From: Omphiscola glabra
Taxonomy: Eukaryota; Mollusca; Gastropoda; Lymnaeidae
Direction of reading: 5' to 3'
DNA: 64,000 nt
Assembly (NCBI GenBank): GCA_964017045.1
Contig: OZ024798.1
Coordinates: 30,184,347 to 30,248,346 of the forward strand
Every line of letters starts with the position of its first letter. Position 1 is the stretch's first letter. Under the pieces are notes generated by a model. It was not told where the DNA came from, made no database searches, and saw only the letters and a list, made by a program, of their open reading frames with translations. The translations under genes and the position numbers were made by a program. Below, piece by piece: positions 12,123 to 25,025 of the stretch.

Positions 12123-13276
12123 CTCACATTCGAACTGAAACCTTTATTCCAGCACTGCTGTTGATATGTGTCGTATGTACGTGTTTCTGTTTGTGAACCA
12201 TCTGGAACTTTTTTTGTTATTTGTTTGGGTCATGTAAAGGAAAAAAAAATGCAAAAATGGCGCACAGAATTGGATTGTCCCAAGTGTGTTGTTTTAACAT
12301 ACCGACAGCTTCTCACCTTCTATCACGACCATGTTCCTTAGATACAACTGATTGTTGTCAGCAATTGGAAATTCAGCGTATATAATTTTAAAGTTAAATA
12401 AAAAGATGACATTGTTTAAAAATGTGTTGCTTACTTTTGTTGTAGCTGTTGGCAGAGATCAACCGTTAAACAATTTATAGTTTATTTTCTCATAACGTTA
12501 CCATGCAAAGAATACTTTCGTCACCACGTACAAACACAATAAATCCACCGAAATCAAATAGGCAATGACAGGAATGGACATTTAAATAAAAATTGAGGAT
12601 GTAGTGGGTTGGAGTACTAATAAAAAATAAATTATGTAGTGAGTTCGAAATTTGCATTGCCAAATGTCATTAAAAAAATAAAGGGACATGATTTGTCTAT
12701 GTGTTTTTTTTCCAAGGGAAACGACTTTGCTTGTTTATATATTTTTTTTTTATTAAGGATTTTTTAAAACAATAAAACTAGTATCAACTAATTTATATTT
12801 GTAGACAATGTGTAAACAAACAAAATCAACAACACAATTGAGGTACAATAAATGAATTTCTAAATTTTATAATTATAAAATGAAATCAAATTAAAACTTT
12901 AAATGTATTCTACTTAAAAATATGTAATTAGACTAATCGATTACCCATTATAGGTGCAATATGTTTCTCAAAACCTACAACTTGAAAAAAAAAAAAAAAA
13001 AAAAAATACAACTTGATGTGTCACTTGGGCACGCTCCTAGGCTCCATAATTGTTTGGACCATCTGGCAACAAATCTTTGTGCATCTAGGAAATGGGAATA
13101 GTGCGATCAGACCCAGAGAAAATCCTGCATGAGCGCTCACGATCATCTTGGGGATTGATTCCGAAATAACAAAAAGTCCTTGAGATTTTACAAGTCTGGC
13201 GAAATTATTATGGCATCATTCTATTTTGAAGTAATAGAAAGAAAAATAGAAGGTCTATAAAACTTTTTATTTCGTT
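12123..13276. other. No gene seen; poly-A at 12,985-13,006
   Basis: AT-rich; direct repeat CTACAACTTG on both sides of the A run suggests a small insertion or retro-tail. Confidence 0.4.
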
Positions 13277-13278
13277 AG

Positions 13279-15840
13279 ACGTGGTGGTAAATCTAAGATG
13301 GCAGAACGCTGGCCGTGGTGGTAAATCTCAGATGGCAGAACGCTGGCCGTGGTGGTAAATCTAAGATGGCAGAACACTGGCCGTGGTGGTAAATCTAAGA
13401 TGGCAGAACGCTGGCCGTGGTGGTAAATCTAAGATGGCAGAACGCTGGCCGTGGTGGTAAATCTCAGATGGCCGAACGCTGGCCGCGGTGGTAAATCTAA
13501 GATGGCAGAACGCTGGCCGTGGTGGTAAATCTAAGATGGCAGAACGCTGGCCGTGGTGGTAAATCTCAGATGGCAGAACGCTGGCCGTGGTGGTAAATCT
13601 AAGATGGCAGAACGCTGGCCGTGGTGGTAAATCTAAGATGGCAGAACGCTGGCCGTAGTGGTAAATCTAAGATGGCAGAACGCTGGCCGTGGTGGTAAAT
13701 CTCAGATGGCCGAACGCTGGCCGCGGTGGTAAATCTAAGATGGCAGAACGCTGGCCGTGGTGGTAAATCTAAGATGGCAGAACGCTGGCCGTGGTGGTAA
13801 ATCTCAGATGGCCGAACGCTGGCCGTGGTGGTAAATCTCAGATGGCAGAACGCTGGCCGTGGTGGTAAATCTCAGATGGCAGAACGCTGGCCGTGGTGGT
13901 AAATCTCAGATGGCCGAACGTTGGCCGTGGTGGTAAATCTAAGATGGCAGAACGCTGGCCGTGGTGGTAAATCTCAGATGGCAGAACGCTGGCCGTGGTG
14001 GTAAATCTCAGATGGCCGAACGCTGGCCGTGGTGGTAAATCTAAGATGGCAGAACGCTGGCCGTGGTGGTAAATCTAAGATGGCAGAACGCTGGCCGTGG
14101 TGGTAAATCTAAGATGGCAGAACGCTGGCCGTGGTGGTAAATCTAAGATGGCAGAACGCTGGCCGTGGTGGTAAATCTAAGATGGCAGAACGCTGGCCGT
14201 GGTGGTAAATCTAAGATGGCAGAACGCTGGCCGTGGTGGTAAATCTCAGATGGCCGAACGCTGGCCGTGGTGGTAAATCTAAGATGGCAGAACGCTGGCC
14301 GTGGTGGTAAATCTAAGATGGCAGAACGCTGGCCGTGGTGGTAAATCTAAGATGGCAGAACGCTGGCCGCGGTGGTAAATCTAAGATGGCAGAACGCTGG
14401 CCGTGGTGGTAAATCTAAGATGGCAGAACGCTGGCCGTGGTGGTAAATCTAAGATGGCAGAACGCTGGCCGTGGTGGTAAATCTAAGATGGCCGAACGCT
14501 GGCCGTGGTGGTAAATCTAAGATGGCCGAACGCTGGCCGTGGTGGTAAATCTAAGATGGCAGAACGCTGGCCGTGGTAGTAAATCTAAGATGGCAGAACG
14601 CTGGCCGTGGTGGTAAATCTAAGATGGCCGAACGCTGGCCGTGGTGGTAAATCTAAGATGGCAGAACGCTGGCCGTGGTGGTAAATCTCAGATGGCCGAA
14701 CGCTGGCCGTGGTGGTAAATCTAAGATGGCAGAACGCTGGCCGTGGTGGTAAATCTAAGATGGCAGAACGCTGGCAGTGGTGGTAAATCTAAGATGGCAG
14801 AACGCTGGCCGTGGTGGTAAATCTAAGATGGCAGAACGCTGGCCGTGGTGGTAAATCTAAGATGGCAGAACGCTGGCCGTGGTGGTAAATCTCAGATGGC
14901 CGAACGCTGGCCGCGGTGGTAAATCTAAGATGGCAGAACGCTGGCCGCGGTGGTAAATCTAAGATGGCAGAACGCTGGCCGTGGTGGTAAATCTAAGATG
15001 GCAGAATGCTGGCCGTGGTGGTAAATCTAAGATGGCAGAACGCTGGCCGTGGTGGTAAATCTAAGATGGCAGAACGCTGGCCGTGGTGGTAAATCTAAGA
15101 TGGCAGAACGTTGGCCGTGGTGGTAAATCTAAGATGGCAGAACGCTGGCCGTGGTGGTAAATCTAAGATGGCAGAACGCTGGCCGTGGTGGTAAATCTAA
15201 GATGGCAGAACGCTGGCCGTGGTGGTAAATCTAAGATGGCAGAACGCTGGCCGTGGTGGTAAATCTAAGATGGCATAACGCTGGCCGCGGTGGTAAATCT
15301 AAGATGGCAGAACGCTGGCCGTGGTGGTAAATCTAAGATGGCAGAACGCTGGCCGTGGTGGTAAATCTAAGATGGCAGAACGCTGGCCGTGGTGGTAAAT
15401 CTAAGATGGCAGAACGCTGGCCGTGGTGGTAAATCTAAGATGGCAGAACGCTGGCCATGGTGGTAAATCTAAGATGGCAGAACGCTGGCCGTGGTGGTAA
15501 ATCTAAGATGGCAGAACGCTGGCCGTGGTGGTAAATCTAAGATGGCAGAACGCTGGCCGTGGTGGTAAATCTAAGATGGCCGAACGCTGGCCGTGGTGGT
15601 AAATCTAAGATGGCCGAACGCTGGCCGTGGTGGTAAATCTAAGATGGCCGAACGCTGGCCGTTGTGGTAAATCTAAGATGGCAGAACGCTGGCCGTGGTG
15701 GTAAATCTAAGATGGCAGAACGCTGGCCGTGGTGGTAAATCTCAGATGGCAGAACGCTGGCCGTGATGGTAAATCTAAGATGGCAGAACGCTGGCCGTGA
15801 TGGTAAATCTAAGATGGCCGAACGCCGCCGTGGTGGTAAA
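13279..15840 (+). repeat. 34-bp satellite, about 75 copies
   Basis: Unit begins GTGGTGGTAAATCTAAGATG and continues GCAGAACGCTGGCC. Main variants are CTAAGATGGCAG and CTCAGATGGCCG, often linked in the same copy. Not an open frame on the plus strand. Confidence 0.97.
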
Positions 15841-16066
15841 TCTAATATGGCAGAAAGCAAGCCGCGTTGTTGAATCTAAGATGGCAGAACGCCTAAAGCT
15901 GTGGTGGTGAATCTAAGAAGGCAGAACGCTTACAGCTGTGGTGGTGAATCTAAGATGGCAGAACGCTTACAGCTGTGGTGGTGAATCTAAGATGGCAGAA
16001 CGCTTACAGCTGTGGTGGTGAATCTAAGATGGCATAACGCTTATAGCTGTGGTGGTGAATCTTAGA
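15841..16066 (+). repeat. Diverged right edge of the 34-bp satellite
   Basis: Units lengthen to about 36 bp, with CTTACAGCTGTGGTGGTGAA replacing the usual junction, before ending in unique sequence. Confidence 0.85.
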
Positions 16067-16444
16067 TGACAGCGTGTTGACTAACACTCTAGCTAACTAG
16101 TGTAGCCCTACTCTTGAACGTACTTGATTTGTCTTGATGTATTGTAGTGATGGACATGTCGGACATTACCTGTATATAGGATGAAAGGGGAAACAATACG
16201 AGTAACAGAGACATTGTCACTGCTTAACTGTAATCATCGAAGTTAGGATATTGTGATGTCATCTGTTGATGACAGATTGAATGGATAGAAATCAAAAGTG
16301 CCATGTCAGATTATGGGGTCATTGGAAAAGACGACACAATTGTGAAAAAAAGACATACATTTGTCTGTGGTGATCTTTCAAAAAAAGTTAACTGCAAGAG
16401 AATGGATCATATGCTGGATGGAGACGTAATGATACACTTTGACT

Positions 16445-16640
16445 AAGCGTCAGTTCACACGATCAAATTAGTTTCAAATTTCGCGTCAAATTTTTGTATG
16501 AACGCACTATTTTGTGCGTGGTTTCTTTTTTGACAAAAATGGGAATTTGATCAAATAGTAATTTGAAAGTTGTGACAAGACTTCATACAAAAATCGCATC
16601 AAATACATGATAGAAAATTTGATGGTGTGAACTGAGGCTT
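16445..16640. mobile_element. MITE with ~24-bp inverted ends
   Basis: Left end AAGCGTCAGTTCACACGATC and right end, read inverted, AAGCCTCAGTTCACACCATC, 18/20 identical. Target duplication unclear. Confidence 0.7.
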
Positions 16641-16965
16641 AATGAACTCAAAAAGATGCGCCTCCTAAATAGACACATCGGTTTAAATATAGAAAACCCG
16701 TAGGTGCTACCCTGGACGATCGCCCCTTTCGCACAAGCCTAGCTACGTTATTTAGTAGCCCCGGCAGGACTAAAGTTGGGACTGTCTGAGATTTATCATG
16801 CAAATAGAAATCTGGCGGTGACTGCGAGAATTATCAAACAAACAGAAATTTTGGTGTGGAAATAAACAAGAACTTCATCATTCAAGTTCAATAGTTTTTC
16901 ACACCATATAGATAAATCAATAGATTTTTTCTTTCAAAATCCAAAATTGTGCTACTTTGTATTTG
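16641..16965. other. No gene seen
   Basis: Unique sequence without coding features. Confidence 0.4.
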
Positions 16966-17168
16966 TTTGTGTTACTTCGTGCTACGTTGCATTACGCTGT
17001 GTTACTTTGTATTACTTTGTGCTACTTTGTATTAACTTTGTTACTTTGTATTATTTTTTTGTTACTTTGTATTAATTTTGTTACTTTGTATTAATTTTGT
17101 TACTTTGTATTGCTTTGTGTTACTTTGTATTACATTTTGTTACACTGTATTACTTTGTGTTACTTTTG
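16966..17168 (+). repeat. Degenerate TTTGTTACTTTGTATTA repeat
   Basis: About 13 imperfect copies of a 14-17 bp unit. Confidence 0.85.
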
Positions 17169-17444
17169 CATCAAATTGAAAATCAACATAAATTTTGAAT
17201 TTATTGCAGATCTTAAATTAACACATTTGCGCACATGGCATTATCATTAACGTCTGATACCGTGGTTCAATTTGCCTTTCGCAAGAATCCATATCTTTGA
17301 CCAGATGGTCTCTCCTCTCTAATGAACATCAAATCAAATCATTGAAATTAACTGAACCCCGATGACTGTATTCAAATTGTTGCTCTTTAATTGAAACAAA
17401 AATAGCCCGCATTTTTTTATGTTACTGTATCTAATGAACAGCTT

Positions 17445-17492
17445 TTTTTCACGTTTCGAGTTGGAGCCTTCGCCTGAAACGTCAACATCTTT
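17445..17492 (-). mobile_element. Penelope-like terminal motif (candidate)
   Basis: CACGTTTCGAGTTGGAGCCT and TCGCCTGAAACGTC; shares GAGCCTTC and CGTTTCG words with the motif at 24,235. Fragmentary. Confidence 0.3.
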
Positions 17493-17685
17493 TGACCTAG
17501 CTATGAATTCAAGTCTAGCATGCTTTATTCTTATGTTTCATTTAGCAAGTCAGCCATTGTTTGTATATCTCTTACATTTGATTTGTTATATATATTTAAT
17601 AAATTTGCGCCTGCTGTGGTAACATTTGTGCAACGTTTTCAACTCTGGACAGGGGAGTTCAAAAACACAGACGGGTTACACAGTG

Positions 17686-17843
17686 CAGTGACGTGGGAAG
17701 GGGAGTGTGGAGTGTACAGAGAGCCACGGGCGGCAATTTTGTCGTTTTACATTTTCGCCCGCACCTGCAGCGTTTTTCGTGGAAGAGGGGGTGGCATACA
17801 CCTTGACCCGAGCCGGGCGGCACTTACCATAGCTACGCCACTG
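17686..17843 (+). mobile_element. Decayed hAT-type MITE
   Basis: Starts CAGTGACGTGG, ends AGCTACGCCACTG. Flanks ACACAGTG and ACACTTTG match at 6/8, consistent with an old 8-bp duplication. Confidence 0.55.
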
Positions 17844-17851
17844 ACACTTTG

Positions 17852-18695
17852 CATACCACACGGCAACTCGTATACAATATTTAAACCGTTTTGAACAATA
17901 TAAATCTTCAGCTTGTTTTTATTTTCTTCAGTTCTTTTCCCATATTCCCCATCTCTTGTATACGATATTTTAGACCCGCCCTTTATCACACGTCTTAGCA
18001 TGTGTTATCTCGACTGGCGCGGTTTTGATTATCTCGGCATCTGTTTTATTATCTCACACCGTGTTTGATGACATTTCTAGACACATCTGAGGGCAGACAT
18101 CAGGCCCAGGGTGGCCGCGATAGGTAAATTTGACTTACACCAAGTTGTCACATCAAGCTGCACAGGTGTGCAAACCCGGGCCTCACTTTGTGAGTGCCAC
18201 ATTTCGTGTGCTGTACCACTTTACAGCGTACCTCGCGACGAGGACCTCGTACACAACATCCGGGTAATCAAAACTGCTGAATAATGGCGAAATATTTATA
18301 ATTAATTATTGTATTATTTTTTACAGTACTTTTTTGTGTGTGCTACAGATCGATCTTGCCCAGAAGAGTTTACAAAAGGGATTTAATGATATGCGGGGCT
18401 GGATTCAATCCTTTTTCCTCGCTAATCTGAGAGACCTCGGTAATTGTAGAACACTTGGACTTGCTTAAAAACGCAGTACGTGTTGTAAAGACTAAATAGA
18501 ATCAAAGACTATGACAGTGGGTGTCAGATTATAACGCCTAGATAATAAAAGCATGTTGATGGGCACTGGGAGGACATGACATCTGCAGGGCAAAGCTTAA
18601 AATTTAGGCACCCTCTTCCCCCAAAAAGTATATATTAATTCTCATGTGTCGTAAGAAAAAAAAACGATTTTGGCGGCATGTGAAGAAGGTGCTAC
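17852..18695. other. No gene seen
   Basis: Unique sequence; short open frames have no family features. Confidence 0.4.
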
Positions 18696-18711
18696 GGGCA
18701 GGTACCCATTC

Positions 18712-19335
18712 GCTAAAGTCTGTTTATAAGCTAAAGTAGGTTTATAAGTTAATGTCCGTTTATAAGCTAAAGTCTGTTCCTAAGCTAAAGTCTATTTATG
18801 AGCTTAAGTAGATTTAAAAGCTAAAGTCTGTCAATAAGCTAGAGTAGGTTTATAAGCTAAAGTCTGTTTATGAGCTAAAGTCTATTTATAAGCTAAAGTC
18901 TGTTTATAAGCTAAAGTATATTTTTAAGATAAAGTAAGATTGGAAGTTAAAGTCGGTTTATAAGCTAAAGTATATTTATAAGATAAAGTAAGATTGGAAG
19001 TTCAAGTCTGTTTATAAGCTAAAGTCTGTTTATAAGATAAAGTCTGTTTTGAGCTAAAGTCTATTAATAAGCTAAAGTCTGTTTATAAGCTAAAGTATAT
19101 TTATAAGATAAAGAAAGATTGGAAGTTAAAGTCTGTTTATAAGCTAAAGTCTGTTTATAAGATAAAGTAAGATTGGGAGTTAGAGTCTGTTTATGAGCTA
19201 AAGTCTATTTATAAGCTAAGTCTGTTTATGAGCTAAAGTCTATTTATAAGCTTAAGTCTGTTTATAAGCTTGAGTAGATTTAGGAGCTTAAGTCGGTTTA
19301 GAGGCTAAAGTAGGATTAGAAGCTAAAGTAGCATA
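18712..19335 (+). repeat. 18-bp minisatellite GTCTGTTTATAAGCTAAA
   Basis: About 35 imperfect copies. A longer internal pattern containing AAGTAAGATTGGAAGTTAAA recurs about four times, so larger blocks were duplicated. Confidence 0.9.
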
Positions 19336-21500
19336 TGTGTCGCGCGGTTACAGTTATTAGTAGACAAAGGACGCATTTTTCAGACATAGAAAAATTGGGT
19401 GGACTTATGGTGGGCAGGATAATTGGGTTGGGGGGGGGGCTACTGAAGATTTACAAACACAAAAATTATCTCAGAAGAAATTGTTCAATATAATGTAATA
19501 GATTGATAGTACTACACTTAATGACTTTGGTTTGTACGTGTATTCTTAACAATAGACTATTTCATACTGATGTTGATTTACGTATTTATTTCGAATTTAC
19601 GTATATAAAAAAAAAATATTTGTGAGCAAATTACTTTAGGAAATTAGAAAAAAAGAGGGCGAAAAAAAAGAGGGGGGGGGGGGGATTATAAATTTGAATA
19701 TGGAAGTGAGGCAATTCGTTGAAATAAAGGGGGCAAATTTTGGAAATAAAGGGGGACAATTCGTTGAAATAAAGGGGGGCAGTCTGTTGGAAAAAAAGGG
19801 AGAGGGTCAAGATATTTTAACACTTTTGTAGCAGTTAAAAAACAACCGCTAACGACCAACAATGAATAAACGATAAAGGTTTGTGTAAATGAACCACTAT
19901 TTCAGCTAGTTTCATAGGTAAGGTGAAGTCCAACGGCTATAGATATGGAAAAAAAAATCCAGATAATCTAACATGATAATAATATATGCTGTTAAGTTGT
20001 ATACATTCGTGACTCAGAACTTACATAAAGTAGGAGCACATCAGTGTAGAACTAATTATCATTATCTTATCACGACTACTGATGTTAGTCGTGATGGGAC
20101 TGATGGGAAGCCCCGAGCTTACCATCAAATGTAATCGCGCTTTTTGTTACAATGTTTCCAATAATTTATAATTGTTTAAATTAATACAACGTCTACGTTA
20201 CTGCAGCTGACGATGACCTTACAAGACTTGTCATCCAGCCAACCGCCTCTCCCCCGCAGGGCCAGCCTAATACGACAATAGTGTAAAACGTTTAATTTAA
20301 AGTGGGTTGAATAGACCCCTCCCCCCCACCGGCCGCCCAACCCTTTGTAGACCATCGATGAAAGGAAACAAATATTACATGTGGGTGACGAGCAGGCTTC
20401 CTCTGGTTGGCTGCCTGGGAGAGAAACTTGAAATAAACACAAGCAGCGCTGAGGGGTCCCACACTTACGGTAGTGCGGACTGGGTGCGCATTTTTTAAGT
20501 AGGCACCTGCGAGACTCGTGCGCTTAAAACGTTAAGTCTGCAGGAGTACAGGCCAGCACGGGAAACTATGGCTACAAGTATCCCTCATCCTCCCCATTTT
20601 TCGACCTCCTCCAACAAACTACCCAACCTACCCCCCCCCATTATTATAACCTTCATACCTCCCCATGACTTATCCACCATCCTCTCATGACTAAGCTATG
20701 CGCATCCATTTAAGCTATGCGCATCCATTTAGCCTAACTATCTTTGCTTGCTAGCTCCATCCAACTCCACAACCTCACCCCCCCCCCCCCCCACACACAA
20801 ATCATTACCTGGACTCACCTCAACCTAATTTCCCAGTTACACCTGTTTCTGGGCGTCCGTAGCCACAATCAAAGTGGGTTTTCTAATTCCACTACAAACA
20901 AGGCTTTGGCACTTTAGATAAGTGCAGAGATGAAAGGGCCCAGCTTTCGCTGCTACACTCAGACAAGTTAAGGCCCGTATATGTTGAAAGGCTGTTCAGC
21001 CGGCCCCGTGAGTTGAGTAGAGCCTTTCTGACTGTAGACGAATTCGATTAATTTCCAACGTCTTAGCAACGTCACAGCCTTCAAAACAAAATGTCCGAAA
21101 TTTGACTTCGGAATCCCCTCACCACCCCCACCCCCCACACTCTCCTCTTTTGTTTGTTCCCAGTAGATTTCTTTAACTTTAAATCAATTAACTACCACGT
21201 GACCCCATATAGTGATCACAAATCTGAAAATGTGTGGTCCGGAGTTCAACTTGGAGTCGCTCTTTTATTTTTTCCAACGTCCGGATATTTGAGGAATGGG
21301 TTTACAAACCGGGTTAAGATCGCGAACTTAATGCATTTCAACGCATGGACTGTGCAAGTTAAGATGGGGTACTTGAGAGGAGCAAATAGTGTACTATCCT
21401 GAAGTAGCTAATGTGCAGTAGGATGGATCGCTTTGTAGGTGCAGGTATAGTGTACCATGATGACGTAGAGGCTGTTTGAACATTGCTTTCAGTATGCAGT
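19336..21500. other. Non-coding; hairpin at 20,069-20,095
   Basis: No gene seen. Contains G-rich repeats near 19,700-19,800 (AAATAAAGGGGG) and a perfect 10-bp stem, ATCACGACTA with TAGTCGTGAT, around a 7-base loop. Confidence 0.5.
19846..19894 (+). repeat. ~50-bp dispersed duplicate, copy A
   Basis: ACGACCAACAATGAATAAAC and the bases that follow recur at 22,182-22,232 with two or three mismatches. Confidence 0.85.
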
Positions 21501-21514
21501 ATGTTGGGCATAAA

Positions 21515-21612
21515 GTGCAGCAACACTTCCCAACTCCATAAAGTGCAGCAGCACTTCCCAACTCCATAAAGTGCAGCAGCACTTCCCAACTCCATAAAGT
21601 GCAGCAGCACTG
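21515..21612 (+). repeat. 28-bp minisatellite, 3.5 copies
   Basis: Unit contains AAAGTGCAGCAGCACTTCCC; the part GTGCAGCAGCAC is near-palindromic. Confidence 0.85.
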
Positions 21613-21751
21613 CCCAGCTCAATCACCATGGCGGTGGAATTTTTTTTTTAATGTTATCAGAAATTGTGTTGGTGGCCATGACAGACGACTTAATGTAAAT
21701 TGAAGATCAATTATATTCTGAGTATGTTGGATAATCTACATGAGTTGAGAT

Positions 21752-22181
<430 letters not shown>

Positions 22182-22232
22182 ACCGCCGCTTACGACCAAC
22201 AATGAATAAACGATAAAGGTTTGTGTAAATGA
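22182..22232 (+). repeat. ~50-bp dispersed duplicate, copy B
   Basis: Matches 19,846-19,894; lies directly at the right end of the GATA run. Confidence 0.85.
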
Positions 22233-22332
22233 TATCCAGTTGCCATCAGCGTAAATGTCATGATAGCCTGTTGCCGTTATCCTAAATCTCATGTTAGGCA
22301 ATTTTCGTTAGCCTAAATCTCATGATTATCCA

Positions 22333-22445
22333 GTATCATCATCATCAAGTCCCGTAGTCCTTCGACCGTTGGGGCGACACAGATGACATGTACACTAATT
22401 CTTCTCCAGTCCTCTCGGTCTTCTGCCCTACGCCAGTATCCATCA
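22333..22445 (-). pseudogene. LINE ORF2 C-terminal fragment
   Basis: The minus strand reads AEDREDWRRISVHVICVAPT then VEGLRD and a (GAT)n tail, the usual ending of RTE-like or related reverse transcriptases. Embedded in degenerate ~31-bp repeats (22,240-22,520) with CCTAAATCTCATG. Confidence 0.6.
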
Positions 22446-22520
22446 GCCTAAATCTCGTGTTAGGGAGTTGCCGTCAGCATAAATCTCTCGATAAACCAAT
22501 TGCTTTCAGCCTAATACTAA

Positions 22521-24195
22521 ATTATTTATCCAACTCCGGTGACGAAATGTAAAACTGAATGACACAAAGGGTATGATAACTTTGCATTGAATTTCAATAC
22601 CAGACTAGATGAGTAATTTTCATTTATTTTACGCCCCTTCCCCCACTGGTGCTGTAAGTAAGGAAGAGCACTCACTCCAATGCTCCAGTGGTTTTGCTCC
22701 CGTGCGGACGGGACGGGACTCACCCAGACATTCCTTTCCTAGAAAGGCCACTGCACTTGGTGCGCCGAGACAAATTATGTGCACTGGGGGATGCCCTGGG
22801 GGATGCCCTGCCTGCCTGGTTATCGTGTTTACATTCCTCGGACCGTCAGGGCCGGGGTCGTTTGCATTGCATGACAACCGTGTCCACTCCTGGACCTCAT
22901 CAATTCTGCACGGCAAAAAAAAAAAATGGGGAAGGGGGGCGGGGGTAATCAAGGGGAAGATGACGCGGGAGATATCCCGTGTACGTGTTTGTTGGGGGGG
23001 GGGGGTGGAGAGTTATTTACGAAGTTCATGATTAATATGTTTGTGAGTTTTATCTATGAGTCCATTAAATACTGGTGTGATGAGTTGGGTTGAATCTGAA
23101 ATGAATAAATATATTAGAAGCCAACCAATGTGCTCATTTATGGTGTCCGACAACAATACAGTTTTTTATGATTTAAAAAATTTAAAACTATATACATATA
23201 TAAATTAAAAACTATATATATGTTTAAAAAAAATAAAAATATGTATCATTTGTTTGGTTTTACGGATGTTCAAATCTTTAACAAAAAAACAAACTTTATG
23301 GACTTTTAAAAATATGTGTGTTCATCACCATACCTCTGTGCAGTCTTCACAGTTAAATAAATAAGAGCTAACTATAAATTTCAATAAAGTGAAACCTGGA
23401 TATAGCGAACCTTAAAATAGCGTTGCCTATCGCAATTGCACAAAATAAACCTGACAAGGATCGATGTATTGTAAATAAACATTCTGGCTCAGCCTGCAAA
23501 TAGTACCACACCTGCAAACAACACCACTTTTGAGATTGCGTTATTTCCAGGCCTCACTGTATTATCAAAATGATATAATGGTACACACTTTTCGAGTGAC
23601 ATCTGTCAAATTTGTGATGTTTAAAACAGAATTAATCGGGTGTTTATTCAACCACTGGCCTGTAGCCCTTGTCATTTTTTTGGTCTGGATGCTTCATAGC
23701 GTACAACATGCATTTGTGCTTATACATAGGTGCATACATAATTAATCACAATAATACTCTTAGCATATGCTGATCTGCATCAGTGCTTCCAAACGTTTTG
23801 CGTTTACGGCCTAACTGCATACCATTACAGATTGGAGATAGAGTTGTCTGATCCTGAACAATGGAAACCAGAAACACTGCAAAAGACACCTCACAAAATG
23901 CATGAGGGAGTTAAATGCAATGAACGTGTTTAAAGACACTTCTACTGACGTCAAATTAGGTGAGTTCTCAGTTGGATTAAAACACCGGGCCAGACATCCA
24001 CGCGTCAAAACTTTAGAAAGGGGAGGAAAAGAAAAAAATATTTTCACGGTCCCCAGATCTAAACTAAACGTTCAAAGTATTTTATTTACAATATCCAGAG
24101 TCCGAGTTTTGAAATAAAGACTTGATCTTTCAAAAAAGATAATAATTGATGAACTGCATTCAAGCTGTGTAAATGAAATAGAAGAACAAGGTATG
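22521..24195. other. No gene seen
   Basis: Mixed sequence. Several overlapping short open frames near 22,610-23,030 lack recognisable motifs. Confidence 0.4.
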
Positions 24196-24690
24196 CTGAA
24201 GCTTGAATCAATAGACAGGACAATAAGATTTGAACGTTTCGGCTTAGAGCCTTCTTCAGCGAACAAGATAAATAGAAGTAAGACAAGAAACAGAGTTTAG
24301 TAGAGATCTCCTTTGTTGTTGCCGAAAGTAGGATAACAGGAAGTGAAAGAATATCAATATTGATACTGTGAAGAATAAGGTAGAGAATCTTAACGGACCA
24401 AAATATTTAGGGATACATAAAATCTAAGGAATAAAAAAAAAAAAAAAGAAGACATACAGGGAAATTGAAAGAAATTAGTAGGAAAGTATTTGATTAATAC
24501 CTTGTGGAGATATGGTGCCGCAAAGCTGAGTAAATTTGTATTCCATTTTAATTCTCTCTGGTGTGTTTGTGCAGGAAATTAGTGCCGAACTGAATACATC
24601 TAATTCACCTTTCTGTTGCTCTCTGTTGAAATGTGAAGAGACTGCTTTGAATCTTATTGTCCTGTCTATTGATTCAAGCTTCATCACACC
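24196..24690. mobile_element. Inverted-repeat element with hammerhead-like core, Penelope-like candidate
   Basis: GCTTGAATCAATAGACAGGA (from about 24,201) recurs inverted at about 24,647-24,682; arms near 34 bp, spacing about 440 bp. Next to the left arm the minus strand reads CTGAAGA, a GGC...GCC stem and GAAAC, the hammerhead ribozyme core pattern seen in Penelope-like elements. No reverse transcriptase remains. Confidence 0.45.
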
Positions 24691-24824
24691 TCGTTCTACT
24701 TTTTCATCTACCTTTCATGTCTGCTGCGATGTCAACCCAACGGTCCAAAGGATACATTACTAAGGGTTGGTACAGTCCCCCTCGCACCCCATCCAACGCC
24801 ACTGATGACTAAGAAGAAACGAAC

Positions 24825-24921
24825 AGTGGCGTTGCTAGAGTTGTGCAGACCGGGCTGGGCTGAGAATTTCGCAACACCTTTTCACGAAAAAAAAAAAACA
24901 CTTTGTAGTTGGATGAAAGTG

Positions 24922-24953
<32 letters not shown>

Positions 24954-25025
24954 TTTTTTTATTAAGAAAGAAAAATGCCGCACGGGGTGGATCACCCATG
25001 CGCACCCCTCTTCCTACGCCACTGG
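24825..25025 (+). mobile_element. MITE-like fragment with CAGTGGCGT ends
   Basis: Begins CAGTGGCGTTGCTAGAG and ends TTCCTACGCCACTG, with C-run and A-run inside. No target duplication found. Confidence 0.5.

Noticed and set aside
11080..12196. Three frames of 341-357 codons
   Set aside because: 42-bp satellite with no stop in the unit; openness is automatic.
22609..23031. 140-codon plus and 107-codon minus frames overlapping
   Set aside because: Mutually overlapping, low-complexity G/C runs, no motif.
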